Positions 44,089 through 57,523 of a DNA stretch of 64,000 nucleotides are shown here, one piece after another; within the stretch, counting starts at the first letter, position 1, and every line of letters starts with the position of its first letter. The notes under the pieces were generated by a model. The model was not told where the DNA came from and made no database searches. It saw only the letters and a list, made by a program, of their open reading frames with translations. Both the position numbers and the translations under genes were made by a program. The stretch lies in the NCBI RefSeq assembly GCF_024763615.1, contig NC_077223.1:92814627-92878626 (forward strand), read 5' to 3'. The stretch comes from Phlebotomus papatasi. Its lineage: Eukaryota; Arthropoda; Insecta; Diptera; Psychodidae.

Positions 44089-44753
44089 TAGAGTATAATA
44101 AGAACATGCTTCAAAAAATTTACTTTAATACCAATTCTAAGAATGTGAACTATTCATTTGGACTGCAACGAAACTTAAATCGCTCTTCAAAATACTACAG
44201 CTAGAACTCTTCCGAAACAGAAGTATATAAATCTCTCCATTTTTGACCTGTAAAAAATTTCACCTCTTACCTTTCTAAAAATTAATTTCCTCAAAATATC
44301 GTCCATTATCGTATCTTCATTTGTTGGTACAAATGACAATACAAACGTCCGTTCTTGCATCAAATCTCAATCTGTTGTGGTTCTCAACTAAGGAGGGATA
44401 GAGTTTAGTTTAGATGAATAGAATATCTTATCTCAGCCTTGTTGCCGAGTGAATTGGTGTATAAAGGTGAGACTACACAGAAATAGACTATAGCTAACTG
44501 TAATCACCTAATTTTAATTTAATAATTCAATATCAATTAAAGAATGAAGCTAACATGAGCAACAATTGCAAGAGCAGAGATTATGTCTGACTAGGTTGGA
44601 TTTTACCTCGAACCACAAAAGCTGAGATTAAAGAATCTCAGCTAACCGTAAAGGTATTTTGACGAGATCTCTACTATTTTGAAAAGAAATGCAGATACGA
44701 CAATGTTCGATATAATCAACAATACGTTAGCAAGATATGCGGTTTCTTAGAAA
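44089..44753. other. Noncoding stretch, nothing recognised
   Basis: No gene or repeat identified. Confidence 0.4.
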
Positions 44754-45410
44754 TTATGTCGCCGTATGGTCCGTCTGATTCGTCCAGCCGTGCGTCGCGT
44801 CGATTCTCAGATCTAAAGGCCAAACGGTTAGAAATAGGAACTTGAACAGAACACTTCGGAGGGGCTCCCTGTAAGTCACCCTAAATACCACTAGCATAAC
44901 CCCCTTTATTTCCTCATCTCTTTTTCCACCAAACCACAATTTAGGAACTGTTTCAAAGGTCATCTAGGCGATCATCTCATTCGCATACAGAAATACTGAA
45001 GAATTATTCCTCAAAACGAGTTTTCAAAGTTTGAGGTCAAAACGGCTTTAGTGAGCGTATTTCTCTACCGAACCGATTCATTGTTGGTTTTATTTAAACC
45101 AGTAATGAATCGGTTGTACATTAATGACTATTTTTTCAGAAATTCAATTGTATTACTTCTAAGGTATCTTGGGTGATCTTTAGAGTGATTTATAAATGGG
45201 TTCGAATTGATTACTTTGCATTAGCAATACGACAAGGTATCGGATCAGAGATACGACAGCAAGAAGAATCTTTTTGGTGCCAAATTGACGACCATCTTTT
45301 TTCACGAGTTTATCTATTCATTTCCAGAAGTGTTATGGGCCTTCTGAGTCCCATTTCTACGATGAAGCATTAAACCACCTACAATCTTGATCCTAGATTG
45401 TGAACCGGTA
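44754..45410 (-). repeat. R11 dispersed repeat, minus-strand copy
   Basis: In reverse complement it carries the R11 words GTTCCTATTTCTAACCGTTTGG, AAACTTTGAAAACTCG-type, CGGTTCGGTAGAGAAATACG and CAATCGATTCGAACCCATTT-like. It therefore lies in the opposite orientation to the 3.7- and 36.8-kb copies. A 69-codon frame inside it is not a gene. Confidence 0.6.
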
Positions 45411-48400
45411 ATCTTAAAAAAAACGTAGTAAATAGATATTTCAACACGAGTGCCCGCAAACACTTTAGTAAGAGAGGGTGGACGTTCCAACAAGACTGGA
45501 CACCGTCACTCAAATAGTGTACCATAAAAGACTATAAAACAATGCAATATTTCGTTATTAATTCTTGGATTTTAACGAGCTTCACGTCATCAGATTTAAA
45601 TCTTCGCGACTTCTCCGTATTGAGCATTTTGTAGTTCAAGATTGATACTAAACAAAAAGCCAGGGTGTCGATGAGATCAAGATAAGTTCGAACATTGTAT
45701 GGAGGGTTGTGCTCATCAATGCCATTCTCTGTTCCAAATGTGTTTTAAAATTCTCAAATTTTGAATATTTACAGACTTTTTCGTGTTTAGATCCTGGGAT
45801 AATTTGGAATAAGACGTAAATTGAAGTCTTTAAATTTTCTCTCTATTTCACTTGAGTAATGACCTACATACTGTTTTTCCTATATACAGGCGTAGGGAAT
45901 TTGCTTCAATATAGACATAATTTTCTGTAGTGTGTAGAGGCCATAAAAGAAAAAGATGGAAACCAAAAAAGCATGGTTTTGGTGGCAGAAATACGAGGTT
46001 GGGGGGGGGAAGGTTATCTTCGATAATCTTGACTTAGGGGGGAGCGTGGAAGACCGAAAGTCGATATCTCTTAGCGTTTAGTCTCTAGCCGTGTTACACG
46101 CTTTCGAACAAATAATATACATTTTTGAAAAAAATTTGAGAAAGATACCTCAAATTCGGATATTATACCGACTCATGACCGATTAAGTTCGATGCAGTCG
46201 GGTGGGAAATTATAAGATCTTTCAAAAAAAAATCTAAATTTAAGCAAATTGATTGAAAAATAAGTCCTCCAAAGTGGTTAAACTCCTAAACAATAAGGAA
46301 ACATCAAAATTCCAAGGTCCAATTACAAATGACCCCATGATACCTTACAATCCTTACAATCAATAAATTTATTTTTCGAAATAAAAACAGAAATTTGAAA
46401 AGTTACTGTTTAATTAACTCATCCTGTGCGATTGTGCAAATTAACAGCATTTAGAAATAGTTTATCTAAAATATATTGAATTCTTGCAGTCAGAACAATA
46501 TTTGTAATAGTTTAAATTTAAATTTAAAATAAAAATAGAAATTTTATGTCTGTTTTTTTTCGTATTTCATTTGCGCAAAGGGTATAATTGGGTACAATAA
46601 TGATTATTACCTAATTGTTATTAGGTTTACCAAACAAAATACATTGATGATGTATTTTTGGTAATATCGAAAATATTTAAACTTTATGACTTTTGAGGGT
46701 AAAAATGCCATATTTAATTGAGCGAATATATTATTGGTCTCTGTAGGATTGTATGAACGATATGTAGTTATCCAAAAATATGAATCTCGTTGTTTATGGA
46801 CAATTTTTTATATATTGACATTCGAGTATCATACTGCTGGCAATTGTGCAATACTAGGTTGCAATTTCAATTGAAATCACCCAGATCGTACTTTCATTGA
46901 ATTCAGTCGTCGGAATTTAAAACAATAAATCAAACAAATAGCATAGTGGATAGTATACATAGGTAGTTATATTTTAAATAGAAAATCTCTTCCGCCAATC
47001 GATTGTATTTGTGTTTTCATTTCCCATCAAAAGTGTATTTCTATCTGACGCTCCGTGTGAAATCCCATTTATCTGAAAATATCGAGTTGTGCTTGTTGGT
47101 TTGGGGTAAAACCATCAAACACTTTGACAAGAGCTTTTTTCAATACAAAAACATCCCCCCAAGGCACCTGGAAAATCATTAACCAAAGTCTCATCTCATC
47201 CATTCCTATAATTGTTATTATAAATTACTGGATGGTATAAGAAAACTTTTGTATGCAGAATTGTACATCAATATGCAAAGGTGATTTTACTGGTGAAATT
47301 GGAATTCATAGAGACACCAAATCGCATAAATTGAAAATCTTAAATTGTTTTTAATGGCTCACGTTGTAGAGCATGAACAGGTAAAAAGAATAAAATATGC
47401 TTCACCATATGGCATAGGGATATAGCAAAAGTTATACTTTTCTTCTCCTCTATTCTATACTATCATGCCCATTAAAATTGAAAATTCGTAATCTCTGGTC
47501 GTGAACTTTCTGTATACATCAAATATACCTATATATACTTCTATATTTTACTCGTAAACTCCAGGATTTAAAGTTTCTTTTCGTTACAACTGTCTTCTTT
47601 CTCTGCGTTTTGCATACATGCCAGAAATTTAAACTTTTCCATCGGATTTTTTTTCACCATAACTTTTTATTCTCACCCGGAAATTTCGTTCTCACCAAAT
47701 CCCGTGTAAGTTTTAAATTGAAAGAAAATAGAGTGCCGAAAGTTTAACTTATCATAAAAAACTACACTTAGATTTATAGATCTAAATCTATTATATTTAG
47801 CCTGTTTCTGTTTCAGGATTATTTTTTGCCTAATTTTGGAATGTTCTGAGAATTTATCTCCATATCTTCTTGTTTAAACTTTTCTCTTCAATTTAACCGG
47901 ATTTTGGATAAAGAGTTTCAAAGGATGAGTACGAAAAGATTTGATTGGAAACATGCGAACCCGCATGTGGAAAATCAAATAGCACGCGATGTAGTATGAT
48001 TGATAATTTTCTTTGATTCATTTTAAAGATCGAATCTTTCAAGTACTGGTAGCATTTAGGATACTTGCAAATACAGTTTGTGCATTTGGAGCAAGATGCT
48101 AAAAAATTTTGAACTTTTGAACGTTAGTTCAATACACCATCAAGGGTAGAGGAGAGAGTTGCAGTTTGTTTAAAGAATGAATTTCGAACAAGAATTTGAG
48201 CTTATTTTATTTATGTTGAGCTTATGTTGAATATGTCTTAAGCGAAAATTCGAAATTACGAATAAAACGTCATACGAACTAATTTGAAAGTTCTAACTTT
48301 GATAATCTTGTAATAATTTCATAATTATGCAATTTTAGAATACTTTATAAACCACATTTAATGGATTCTTTATTAACTTAAGAGGGTTCTTCAAACATTG

Positions 48401-48501
48401 AATTGGTTTGTCCGAAAATAAAGTATTGTCTAGAATTATAAATTTTACACTATATACCACAAGTCATAGTTGGGTTTGAAATTGATACACATAGCAAATA
48501 G
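45411..48501. other. Long noncoding stretch with one R11-related block
   Basis: At about 45950-46340 the words CATGGTTTTGGTGGCAG, CGATATCTCTTAGCGTTTA and CCTCCAAAGTGGTTAAAC match the R11-related repeats at 62450-63250. At 45890-45944 TGTGTAGAGGCCAT resembles the end of the small MITE at 27390-27535. The rest, including 46.4-48.5 kb, has no gene or recognised repeat. Confidence 0.45.
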
Positions 48502-49724
48502 TAGAGGAGACTGGGGCAAAAAGCCACAAAACGGATATTTTATATTTTTACAAAGTACTCGAACGCCCCAGAAATTTCTAATTACCGCAGTTTTCTAGGA
48601 AATTTACCGCTCTACAACCTTGTAAAAGTAATTTTCCTCTATTTTGTAAGGAAATACGTTTATCGAGCCGTTTTCTAAAAGGTAATTTTCTGATCATTCT
48701 CAAAAATGCTGGGGCAAATAGTATCAGGCATGGGATATTATCATATTTTGATTCGCTTTGTTACGGGATTCCGTAAATAAAAAAAAATCCTAGATAACAT
48801 ATTTTCATAGGAAATTTATTCCTCTACACCTTTGTAAAACACCGTTTTTTCTAACTGAACGATAAAAACGATTTTCAAGCTACAGTATTGTCTCTTTATA
48901 TGCACACTCTATATGCACAGCTTTTGTGTCGGTTGCATAAAAAATCAATTTGTTTACATTTTGACAAAGTAATAAAGAAAATTAATTTCTTGGTAACTAA
49001 TTTTTCTCGTTTTTAATTATCTTAATTTTATATTTTCTGTCTCATATTATAGTTAAAATAACACGGGAAATTCTAGAACAATAAAAAATGATAATTTATT
49101 AAAAGAAAGAAAAACACCGTTGGGAATTTCAAAAAAAGTTGTGCATATTCAGAGAGAGAACTGTCAAAAAAGTACCCAAACTGTGCATATAGCGAGACAG
49201 CACTGTATTTTAGAAAAAACACACAAAAGACTGTAAATCGTTTGACCAATGCAAACAACAAGCGATGATACAGAACATTGACGTTTCTTTTCACTTTGAG
49301 ACATCCGAAATTGCTTCGGTTTTTCTTACTTTTTGCTGCTAGCCTTTTGTTACTTTTTACCCCAAGGGTTTTTCATAAAAAGATTTCTTGAGAAAAGAAT
49401 CTTTGTAAAATTCTAAAATAGATAGCGGCTTCGTATTCAAAGAAGCCAAGTCATTTAGGAAATAATCATCAGTGCATACATTTTAAATAATAAGTAGTTA
49501 ATAATTGATATATTCTTCAAGGAAAATATTTTAAAAATATGGCTAAAAATTTTGATATTTTTTATTTTCTAAATTTCTTGTTCGAATTCGAAGAAACATA
49601 AAACATCGAAGAAGGTTTATGGAAGCTATTTGTGGTAAAAATTTTAAGTCGCTATCTTATTTATCTTGGAAGATGTTGAATTTTGAAATTTTTGATTTGT
49701 GACTTTTTGCCCCAGTCTCCCCTA
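48502..49724. mobile_element. TA-target TIR element, GGAGACTGGGGCAAAAAG family, interrupted
   Basis: TAGAGGAGACTGGGGCAAAA at the left and (minus strand) TAGGGGAGACTGGGGCAAAA at the right are inverted and flanked by TA. It is split by a pogo-like MITE at 48883-49205, leaving about 900 bp of its own. This is close to the 933 bp of the related element at 9521-10453. Its right part matches the truncated copy at 21190-21360. Confidence 0.88.
48883..49205. mobile_element. pogo/Tigger-like MITE, CAGTATTGTCTC ends, nested
   Basis: The left end TA-CAGTATTGTCTCTTTATATG and the right end CATATAGCGAGACAGCACTG-TA are imperfect inverted repeats with ATGCACA next to both. The TA duplication is at 48881-48882 and 49206-49207. 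The pattern resembles the CAGTAGAGTCTCGCTATA elements at 30.6 kb. It is non-coding. Confidence 0.85.
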
Positions 49725-49802
49725 ATTCTTAAATTTTGATTAGACGATATTATTTGTAAATACAGAGTATAATTTAATGATTGATTTAATTAAAAAAAAA
49801 AA

Positions 49803-50665
49803 AAGATAGCAAGGCGTCCTGACTTTGCCAAGTGCTCGAACTCGTCAATTTTAGATGCAATACCTCGAAAGTTATTTTCACATTATTTATCCAGATTATC
49901 AATGTTCTTTATTACTTCAATTTATGAGGAAAGGAGTATAATGGTCACGTTCACGAGTCCCAAGATTTCGCAGAATTCTTCCAACCACTGGAGCAATTTC
50001 TTCATAACTTTACCGGTTTACAATCGATTTGAACCGATTCATAAATAACTCAAAAGATCCCACAAATGGTTTAACAGCGATTGAATTGATTTTCTGGCAA
50101 AAATTACTTATCGGTGCTTAACCGGTTCATCATCGATTCGTAAACTATTGGAATTGGTTCAGACTTGTTTGAAAAGACCTTTCGATGAACCCACCCAAAC
50201 ATTATAATATTTGGTTGAGAAATACGCTCTTTTTAACATTTAGTCCTTTTAACATTTAACCTTAAAAACCGTTATTAGGAATGATTAAACGGTATTTTTG
50301 TATATGAACAAAATATTCGCCTGTAATATCTGAAACATATCCGTAAATGAAAAAATCACGCAATGCGTTTTCAAGCAATCCATAAATAGGTTTTGGAGGA
50401 GGATATGAGGAGAATGTTAATGGTCCCAGGGTCGAGTTGTGGGGGGGTGATCCAATGGTCCCAAGTTTCTATCTCTAACCATTTGGGCTTTAGTCGTGGA
50501 CATTGCCGGACAGAGGAACAAACGGATAGAAAATTGATATAATTTCTCAGAAGTCGTCTGAAACGTAGTGATATGTTGAGAACAGTAATTCAGGAATTTT
50601 GGAACGTGAAAAAATCGAATTATGTATATAAACAGCTCTTTCTGTCAAGTTCGTATGGTTAAATT
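49803..50665 (+). repeat. R11 dispersed repeat, copy at 49.8 kb
   Basis: It begins GATAGCAAGGCGTCCTGAC and ends CTCTTTCTGTCAAGTTCG. It keeps CGATTTGAACCGATTCATAA, GAGAAATACGCTC, AGGAATGATTAAACGG and TCTATCTCTAACCATTTGG. It includes a GC-richer GGTCGAGTTGTGGGGGGGTG block also seen at 37510-37545. No frame is open for any length. Confidence 0.78.
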
Positions 50666-51208
50666 AAACCAGAAAAAGAGTATTAACTGACGATTTATAC
50701 AGAACTTTGTTAGTATTTGTTTACATCAGAAAACATTAAACTTTATTATATATTCTTTATCAATGCCAAAGGCTCAATTTTAAAAATTTCATATGTAATG
50801 AAATGTTTTTTGAAGTTATCAAGCTCATTTAAAATATTGATAACTCATTCTAATCAAGATTCTATTTCTTTATAATTGCTTTTTCAACGTAACTGTTTCA
50901 TTCTGAAACCCAAAACTCTCAAAATACTGAAGAAAGCACAGATTTTTGAGACTAAATAATTTTGGAAAAAAAAGAAAATATTAAATTTGCAAATTGTAAG
51001 CGCTCAAAAAACGTAAAACAATTTCTTTATGTGAGGTTTTTGAAATAAATATCAATTTTTTCTATTCCGAGCTTCTACAAGAGAAAAATCTTCTAAGATA
51101 TTTCTCAGTGAAACTTTTGAGATATTTTTAATTTTTTTTTTTAGAACTAATGGGTTACGATACGAGTAGATGAACTTATTTTGCCAGAAAATGATTTTGG
51201 TGTTATAA
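50666..51208. other. AT-rich stretch, nothing recognised
   Basis: No gene or repeat partner seen. Confidence 0.4.
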
Positions 51209-51457
51209 TATCGACTTGTCAGAATATAAGTCGAACAACACGATTTTTTACAAAAATCGTTTTATTCCCTTTTTGGATACTTCTTTATACCCTTTACTTT
51301 CCCTATGAATATACTTGAAAGTTAATTATTTTAAAAGTTAGAGAGATTTCAAATATCAAGAATCTTATATTTTGCATGTAAAATCTCAGCTTCAAATCGC
51401 TCGCCTATAAAATTTGCCTAATGCGAGTTATTCGTTTCTTATTCTGAGTGCTCGATA
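51209..51457. mobile_element. TA-target MITE, TCGACTTGTCAGAATA family, uninterrupted copy
   Basis: TA-TCGACTTGTCAGAATATAAG at the left and (minus strand) TA-TCGAGCACTCAGAATAAG at the right are inverted. The 249-bp length serves as the reference for the interrupted copy at 25374-26125 and the enlarged one at 28963-31926. Confidence 0.82.
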
Positions 51458-52639
51458 TGAAATCACTATTAAATAAACATTTGTAATTATTTTGCATAAG
51501 CCGAAAGTACTGTGACATGTGCCTATTTCAATAGGGTAGAAAAAATCGGAAAAAAATTCTGCCTCACACTCCCGTAATTCTTTTTCATTATGCTTCTGAC
51601 TATTAATAAAATAATTGAAATACTACTTTATAATTCGAACATTAAACTGTGAATTTGAAATCAAAAGAATATCAAACTTTTATCTTATAAGTTCATAAAA
51701 AATCGTCTTTTGAAAAGTCAATATATGACCAAAAGTGGTATTTTAATTAAACTATCCTTCACTCTTCGACTCAAAGGCAGAGTGGTATATAATCCGTTTG
51801 TGAACAAATTTGGATAAAAAAAAACTATCCGTTTGTACGCTCGGAAAAACATTTTGTTTTTCAATAACTAAATCCATATGTACCGCAAAAAAGCTTAAAC
51901 TTAATTTTGAACAAAAAAAGTGAAATCAGTTGGATTGCTTTTAACTTTATGGTAATGCAAAAATTGGTTTTTCCAGTTTTTTCTTCGTGAAGAACAACCC
52001 GCAATGATTGTCAATATTACCTGGGGATTCCGTGCATGACTGGATTGAATTGGATTTCCGGGAATTATTTCATTGGTGAGATAGATATAAAAGTCCATCC
52101 TCAAACTGCAGAGTTCGGGCTCAATACGCTTACTTCAAATACAAACAACCACACAGCACAAATATTGGTTAATCGCTAGTATTCAGAAACATAAGTTTTC
52201 CGAATATCCTCACAGTGTTTCGTATATGGAACGTGTCCGATGATTTTGCATATGTGACATCAAATTTCAACTAACCAATGGGAATTCAGTAGTTTTTGGC
52301 AACTATTGGCGCAATTTCACTTTGAATACGCAGAAACAAAGAAAAATAACAACACCACCAAAATGCACTTTGAAAGTGTTATTTTTGCACTCTACAAATT
52401 TCACCATTTGATGGTTATTCAAATGAAGTTTTGAATAACAATGAGACCGAACAAGAGCAAATAGCCAACATTATTTCTGTGAGACAATATTCTGTGTTTC
52501 AGGTCACAGTGTATGGCACTGATGTTTAAATAAGTCAATAATTGGGAAGAATACTATGGTCCTTGATACTGCAAGCTGATAAACTATTCATTATAAATTA
52601 TGAACAATGTTTTAGAAAATACATTCATGCATTTAAAAA
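51458..52639. other. Noncoding stretch, nothing recognised
   Basis: No repeat partner. A 67-codon minus-strand frame at 51901-52104 has no recognisable motif. Composition is more balanced at 51950-52550, compatible with host DNA. Confidence 0.4.
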
Positions 52640-52880
52640 AAATGAGTGGCGAAAAGTATTTTCTCATCATTTACCGTTTACGAGTTCATAAACAATTTGA
52701 ACCAATTTATAAATCACTCGAAAAATCGCCTTAAATAACTTCAGGAGTAATAAAATAGATTTTCGGACAAAAATTACTCATTGGTACATAATCGGTTTAT
52801 TACCGGTTTACAACGTATTGGAACCGGTTTAGACTTATCTAAAAACCCAAGACCTCTCCAACGAAGCCAAAGTATCACAG
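52640..52880 (+). repeat. R11 dispersed repeat, 5'/central fragment
   Basis: It contains AAGTATTTTCTCATCATTTACC, AACCAATTTATAAATCACTC and AAGACCTCTCCAACGAAGCC in R11 order. It is cut short at about 52875, where the minisatellite-ended element begins. Confidence 0.75.
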
Positions 52881-54021
52881 ATACTCCCACGATGGCAACC
52901 GCATTATGCAAGAGGAAAAGTGAAATTTTCTGTATAATTTCGTTCCTTTCAGGATTTTCACCATTTGAGATTTGACTTTTGGGATCTTGGCTCTTTCGGA
53001 ACTTAAGATTCTTGGGTTTATGACTTCGGCATTTTTGCTTTTGGAATTTTTTCTTTTCGGAATTTGGACTATTCGGAATTTGAACCTATTCAGGATTTTA
53101 GTGCATTCAGGATTTTGATTTTTCGGATCATTTGGTATTTTGTCTTTTGGGATTTCAATGTATTCGGGACTATGGCTTTTCGGAATTTTGGCACATTCAG
53201 GATTTTGGCTTTCGGGTTTTTGGCTTTTCGGAAATTCGATCTATTCAGATTTTGGCTATCGGGATTTTGATGTATTTTGGATTATGGCTTTTCGGGATTT
53301 TGGTTTTACAGAATGTCGACCCATTCGGAATTTTGGCTTTTGGGATTTTAATGCATTCGGAATTTTATATTTTGAAATTTTTATATGCGGGATTTGAATT
53401 TTCTAAATTTCTACCCATAAAAGATTTTGGTTTTTGGCGATTGGTGCATTCAGGATTTTGGTTTTTCAAAATTTCGACCCATTCGGGATTTTATCTCTTG
53501 GGAATTCGATATATTCGGCATTATTTTGGTATTTTGAAATATTCAGAATTTTGGTTTTTGTGATTTTGGCTCTTCGGAAATTCGATCTATTCAGAATTTT
53601 GGCTATCGGGATTTCGATGTATTTGGGAATATGGTTTTTTGGAATTTCGGTTTCACAGAATGTCGTCCCATACAGGATTTTGGCTTTTATGATTTTAATG
53701 CATTCGGGATTTTATGTTTCGAAATTTCGATATTCGAGATTTTAGCTTTACGGGATTTCTACATATAGGATATGGGTTTTCGGGATTTCGACCCATTAAA
53801 GATTTTGTCTTTGGGCGTTTCGTTGCATTCAAGATTTTTATTTTTTCGATTTTGGTTTTTCAGAATTTCGACGCATTCGGGATTTTGTTTCTTGGGATTT
53901 CGATATATTATTCGGGATTATGGCTTTTCGGAATTTCGACCCATTCAGGCTTTTGGCATTCGGAATATTGGTTTTTCAGAAATTCGATGTATTCAGGATT
54001 TTGTCTTTTCTGGATTTTGTC
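52881..54021. repeat. Minisatellite array with higher-order structure, attached to a transposon core
   Basis: The core at 52881-52950 (TACTCCCACGATGG, GTGAAATTTTCTGTATAATTT) is the reverse complement of the core shared by the elements at 36.9 and 40.3 kb. From about 52951 to 54021 it continues into some 65 diverged units of 15-17 bp, alternating GGATTTTGGCTTTTC and GGAATTTCGACCCATTC types. Longer blocks recur: about 53230-53395 is repeated at 53576-53740. This implies a higher-order period of roughly 350 bp. Open frames of 68-143 codons in all three forward frames are products of the repeat (FGILAFGI-like peptides) and are not genes. Confidence 0.85.
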
Positions 54022-54029
54022 CGACACCG

Positions 54030-56886
54030 TTAAATTTATACTACATAAATTAAAAGAAAAAAGATGATCAAATGAGAAAAATTTTCCGGCAAGATCTAGC
54101 CTTTCAGTTTCATTTCAATTCAATTTAATGCTTCTGAACGCTTTGCTTTCTTTTTCAGAGTTAAAGTAAAGAACAAATACTGCTTGCAAGTGTAAGGATG
54201 AAATTCTGTGAATGAAAAACATTAAATATTACAGTTATTTTGAAAGTTTAATTTAAATTAAATGCGTTTTTTACTCGGAATGTTTCTTTTTTGTTAGTGG
54301 CTATACAATCTTCATTTGCCAGAAAATAGCATATTGAATAAAAAGCAGAGCATGGAGGAATCGATAATCCTGTCTTGAAGGGAAAAAAACACACATTAAC
54401 ACAATTATTTACTGCCGCAGCAATAGGAAAACCCCTCTACTTTGGGGGAGAATAAAGTATCTTACTTATTACATTACATATTCTCTCAAGTATGTGTTGC
54501 TGCTGTAAATTTCCCTTGTGACTCTATTAAAAAGTTTTTTAGGCAAACATTACAGAGGCATCCCCTTGCCAGGAAAAAGAGAGCGCGGCAACTTTCTTCG
54601 TTATCGTCTTATCTCGTCATATTGTATTATTTCTCCCTTGTGTCTCTCATAATCGATTTGAACGGCAGAGGGGTGGAAAGTATTTTGTGCCCCTGCCGTG
54701 TCTTTTTCGAGTACTTTGCACAAAGATCACGTTTACAACTTTGTGTCACAGTCAATCTTCCTTTTATAATGGTTCAGAGATTTTTGGACAGGTGAACCGA
54801 CTTCGCATTGAGCCAAGGCTTAGCGGAATCAATTTATAGCCATTCCCATTTATATTGGTATAAAACTTCTTTAAGAGCAAATCAAAGTGGCAAGTTTTCT
54901 TTGTTGGCCCATAATGTGTTTTTTTTTCCTTAACTCCACCTCATTGTCCTGGAGATGCCTTCTTTCGTGGCACGATGGGCAATTTTTAAACGTTTTTCAC
55001 CGTACCTTTCCCATCCACTTTGTCTTCTTCCCTCTTCTTTGCCCTGTCGCATTTTCCACTTTTTCTCTTTTGGTGTGCTTTTTTGCAATAAAGATATACA
55101 CTCACACACAATCCAATTAAATGCTATCTAGTCCTTTATTGCTCTATCCAAAACCGCCCTCAATTTATTTCTTCCGGACTTGCCACTGATTATGCAAATG
55201 GTGATTCGATTATGTAAATTGTATTTTACTTATCGCTTTTAATACTCATTGTGCGTTTCCACTTCTAAATCCTTAAGTAAGATGAAAACATCACACTACA
55301 CTGAAAAAATTGTATTATACCTCCTTTCTGAGATTTAATAGTCTATCTCTGTGTCACTCAGCCTGTTTGCGCCTCAAATCTCCTTACGTACTTTCCATAA
55401 GGGGTTTCCCAACATAGAAACTTCACATACGTACTTAATAATAAATTTGTCTTTTGAGCCTCAATGTGGGAAAATATCACAATGTTTAAGTGTATTAAAC
55501 TGTCGATGAAACACATTGACATAATCATTTTATCATAAAATAGCATGTACGTACATTTGTTATCGAGATACATTATTTAGGCTAGAACTAACTTATAGAC
55601 ACTTCATAAGCATTCTTTAGCTTAAAACTTTAGTATACTTTACCCAACCGCATTAAAATTTTAACTAGGACCTTTACAAAAGAAACTCTTTCGGTTCGTT
55701 TAAGACCATTCTTTACAGTGGTAAAACCATTTTTGATAAGTAAATTAGCAAATTTGATAAGTCACAAATTCAAATTGAAAAGTAAAAGACCTAATTTCTG
55801 TAATTACTATGTTAAATAGTTCATAAATTTTGAATTTTCCTTTTGCTAGTAATATTTCACTACATCAATTTTTATTACCATTTTTACCAAAACACTACCC
55901 AATCTGCTGTAGTCTTTTATAGCTTATTCTTAAAATACATAAAAAATAATTAATTACTATTTGATGTAAATATTTAGGCATAATTATAAATGCCTTGATA
56001 GATATAAATAAAATCAATACTATTCAAAGGAAGTTTGAATTCTATTTTTGATATTTGGAAAATCTTAAAAACAAAACCTAATAATTAAAAATTTTATGCT
56101 AGAAAATGAAAATATATTTTCTAAAATTTTCTCCAATTTCCTTGTAAGATTAATTCATTAGCAGTAGAGAGAGTAGTAGGTTTAGTAAAATAAGAAATAT
56201 GAATATGTAAATGTTAACCCTCCAATGATCAACTTTAAAAATGTAAGGAAAATTAGTGGGATTTTTTTTTCTATGCCAGATGAGAAAATATCAAAATAAT
56301 TGTTTGGAACACTTGTAGTAGGACTGTTGAGCCTAGAGGAGATGGAGGGAGAAATTCTGTACTGACGAAGACTCTTCTAAGCCAACGGTACCAAACACTG
56401 TTCAGCTGGGGTGGTAACTCTTAGGGGTGCTATAACGGTGACTAACCTCAAATTACGATATCGCTATATCTCTGCTAGATGGTTTTTTAGATGATATTCC
56501 GAAATCTTCCGAACGAGATATTCCGAATTTCGTGCTCCAACATGTTCTGGTGTGGCGTCTTTAGCATTTGTGCTACACTCTTTCGATTCTAAAGTTCATG
56601 CTTATTTTCAAACTTATTAAATAAAACGTACAGAACTACATACATTTCACCAAAAAAAATAAATCTATTTTAGTCAGATTACTTTAAATCAGTGTTTTCT
56701 TGAATTTGTTAATAAGATTTTTTTGCACAAGTAATTTTTTCCACTTTTTCTCTGGTCTGTCACACAAAACTGAAGATGGCAACGAAATGAAGAGTCTAAA
56801 TTAGTTCAAATCTTTAAATGAAATGTCAGTAAAACTATGACCGAGGCTCCTAAAGTAATTTTAAATGAATAAAACCTGTATTGTCG
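54030..56886. other. Long noncoding stretch, nothing recognised
   Basis: It includes a pyrimidine-rich, more balanced region at 54430-55110. A 117-codon frame there (54442-54795) and a 77-codon frame (54887-55120) lack any recognisable domain, so I do not call them. No repeat partner found. Likely host intergenic or intronic DNA. Confidence 0.4.
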
Positions 56887-57108
56887 TAGTGGGAGAAAGT
56901 GGTCTGCCTATGTATGCGACAGCTTTTGAACATTTATTTTTTTCTCTTATTTCCCAAAGCCAAAATTCTATTTTGTTAATCGAATGTAATCGAAAATAGT
57001 TACTTATATTGACTATAGTTTACAGAATATGGTTTTTGCTTTGGAAAATAAGACAAAAATTTAAATATTCAAAGGCTGTCGCATTCAAAGGCAAGCCACT
57101 TTCCCCTG
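56887..57108. mobile_element. TA-target MITE, GGGGAAAGTGGCTTGCC family
   Basis: TAGTGGGAGAAAGTGGTCTG at the left and (minus strand) TCAGGGGAAAGTGGCTTGCC at the right are imperfect inverted repeats, both continuing into ATGCGACAGCYTTTGAA. It is 222 bp. The TA is kept on the left and changed on the right. Confidence 0.78.
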
Positions 57109-57523
57109 AATGTGATTTTAGTTATGCTACCCTTGAGTGACCCTTAAGTGTTCGAGAAGTAATGTATTTTATTGCATGAAAATAATGAAATAAGGCCTCG
57201 ATTCTGAGACCAAGGTCAAAATCAAGGTCGAGAAAATTTCAAGATTTCGATATTCTGAAATCAAAAAGTAAAGGTCAGGAACCCATATTTCAAGTCGTCA
57301 AATTTCTGGTTTCTTTAAATAATTCCAAGAACCTCTCGGAGATGCTTGGAATTTTCAAGATATTAACAATTTAAAAAATTGAATACGAAAATCGCTCTCA
57401 AGATTAAGGTTGGTCTATCGGTCGGTTATATTCATTTTGGAACCACTGCACCCAGGCCATTTATTTGGAGCCATTATGGATTCCCCATTCTCCTTTTCTA
57501 TTTTAACCCCCAAGACGGTAAAC

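Noticed and set aside
44754..44963. 69-codon minus-strand frame containing MTFETVPKLWFGGKRDE
   Set aside because: It falls within an R11 repeat copy, and the equivalent segment of other copies is not open.
53064..54067. Several overlapping plus-strand open frames of 68-143 codons
   Set aside because: They lie in all three forward frames of a 15-17-bp minisatellite and encode only repeat-derived Phe/Gly/Ile-rich peptides. The unit length keeps frames open by chance.
54442..54795. 117-codon plus-strand frame
   Set aside because: No recognisable domain, signal or homologous feel. The length is within chance expectation for a less AT-rich stretch of this window.
57180..57400. Possible palindromic structure with GATTTCGATATTCTGAAATC
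   Set aside because: Only a local short inverted repeat; no outer ends or target duplication could be found.
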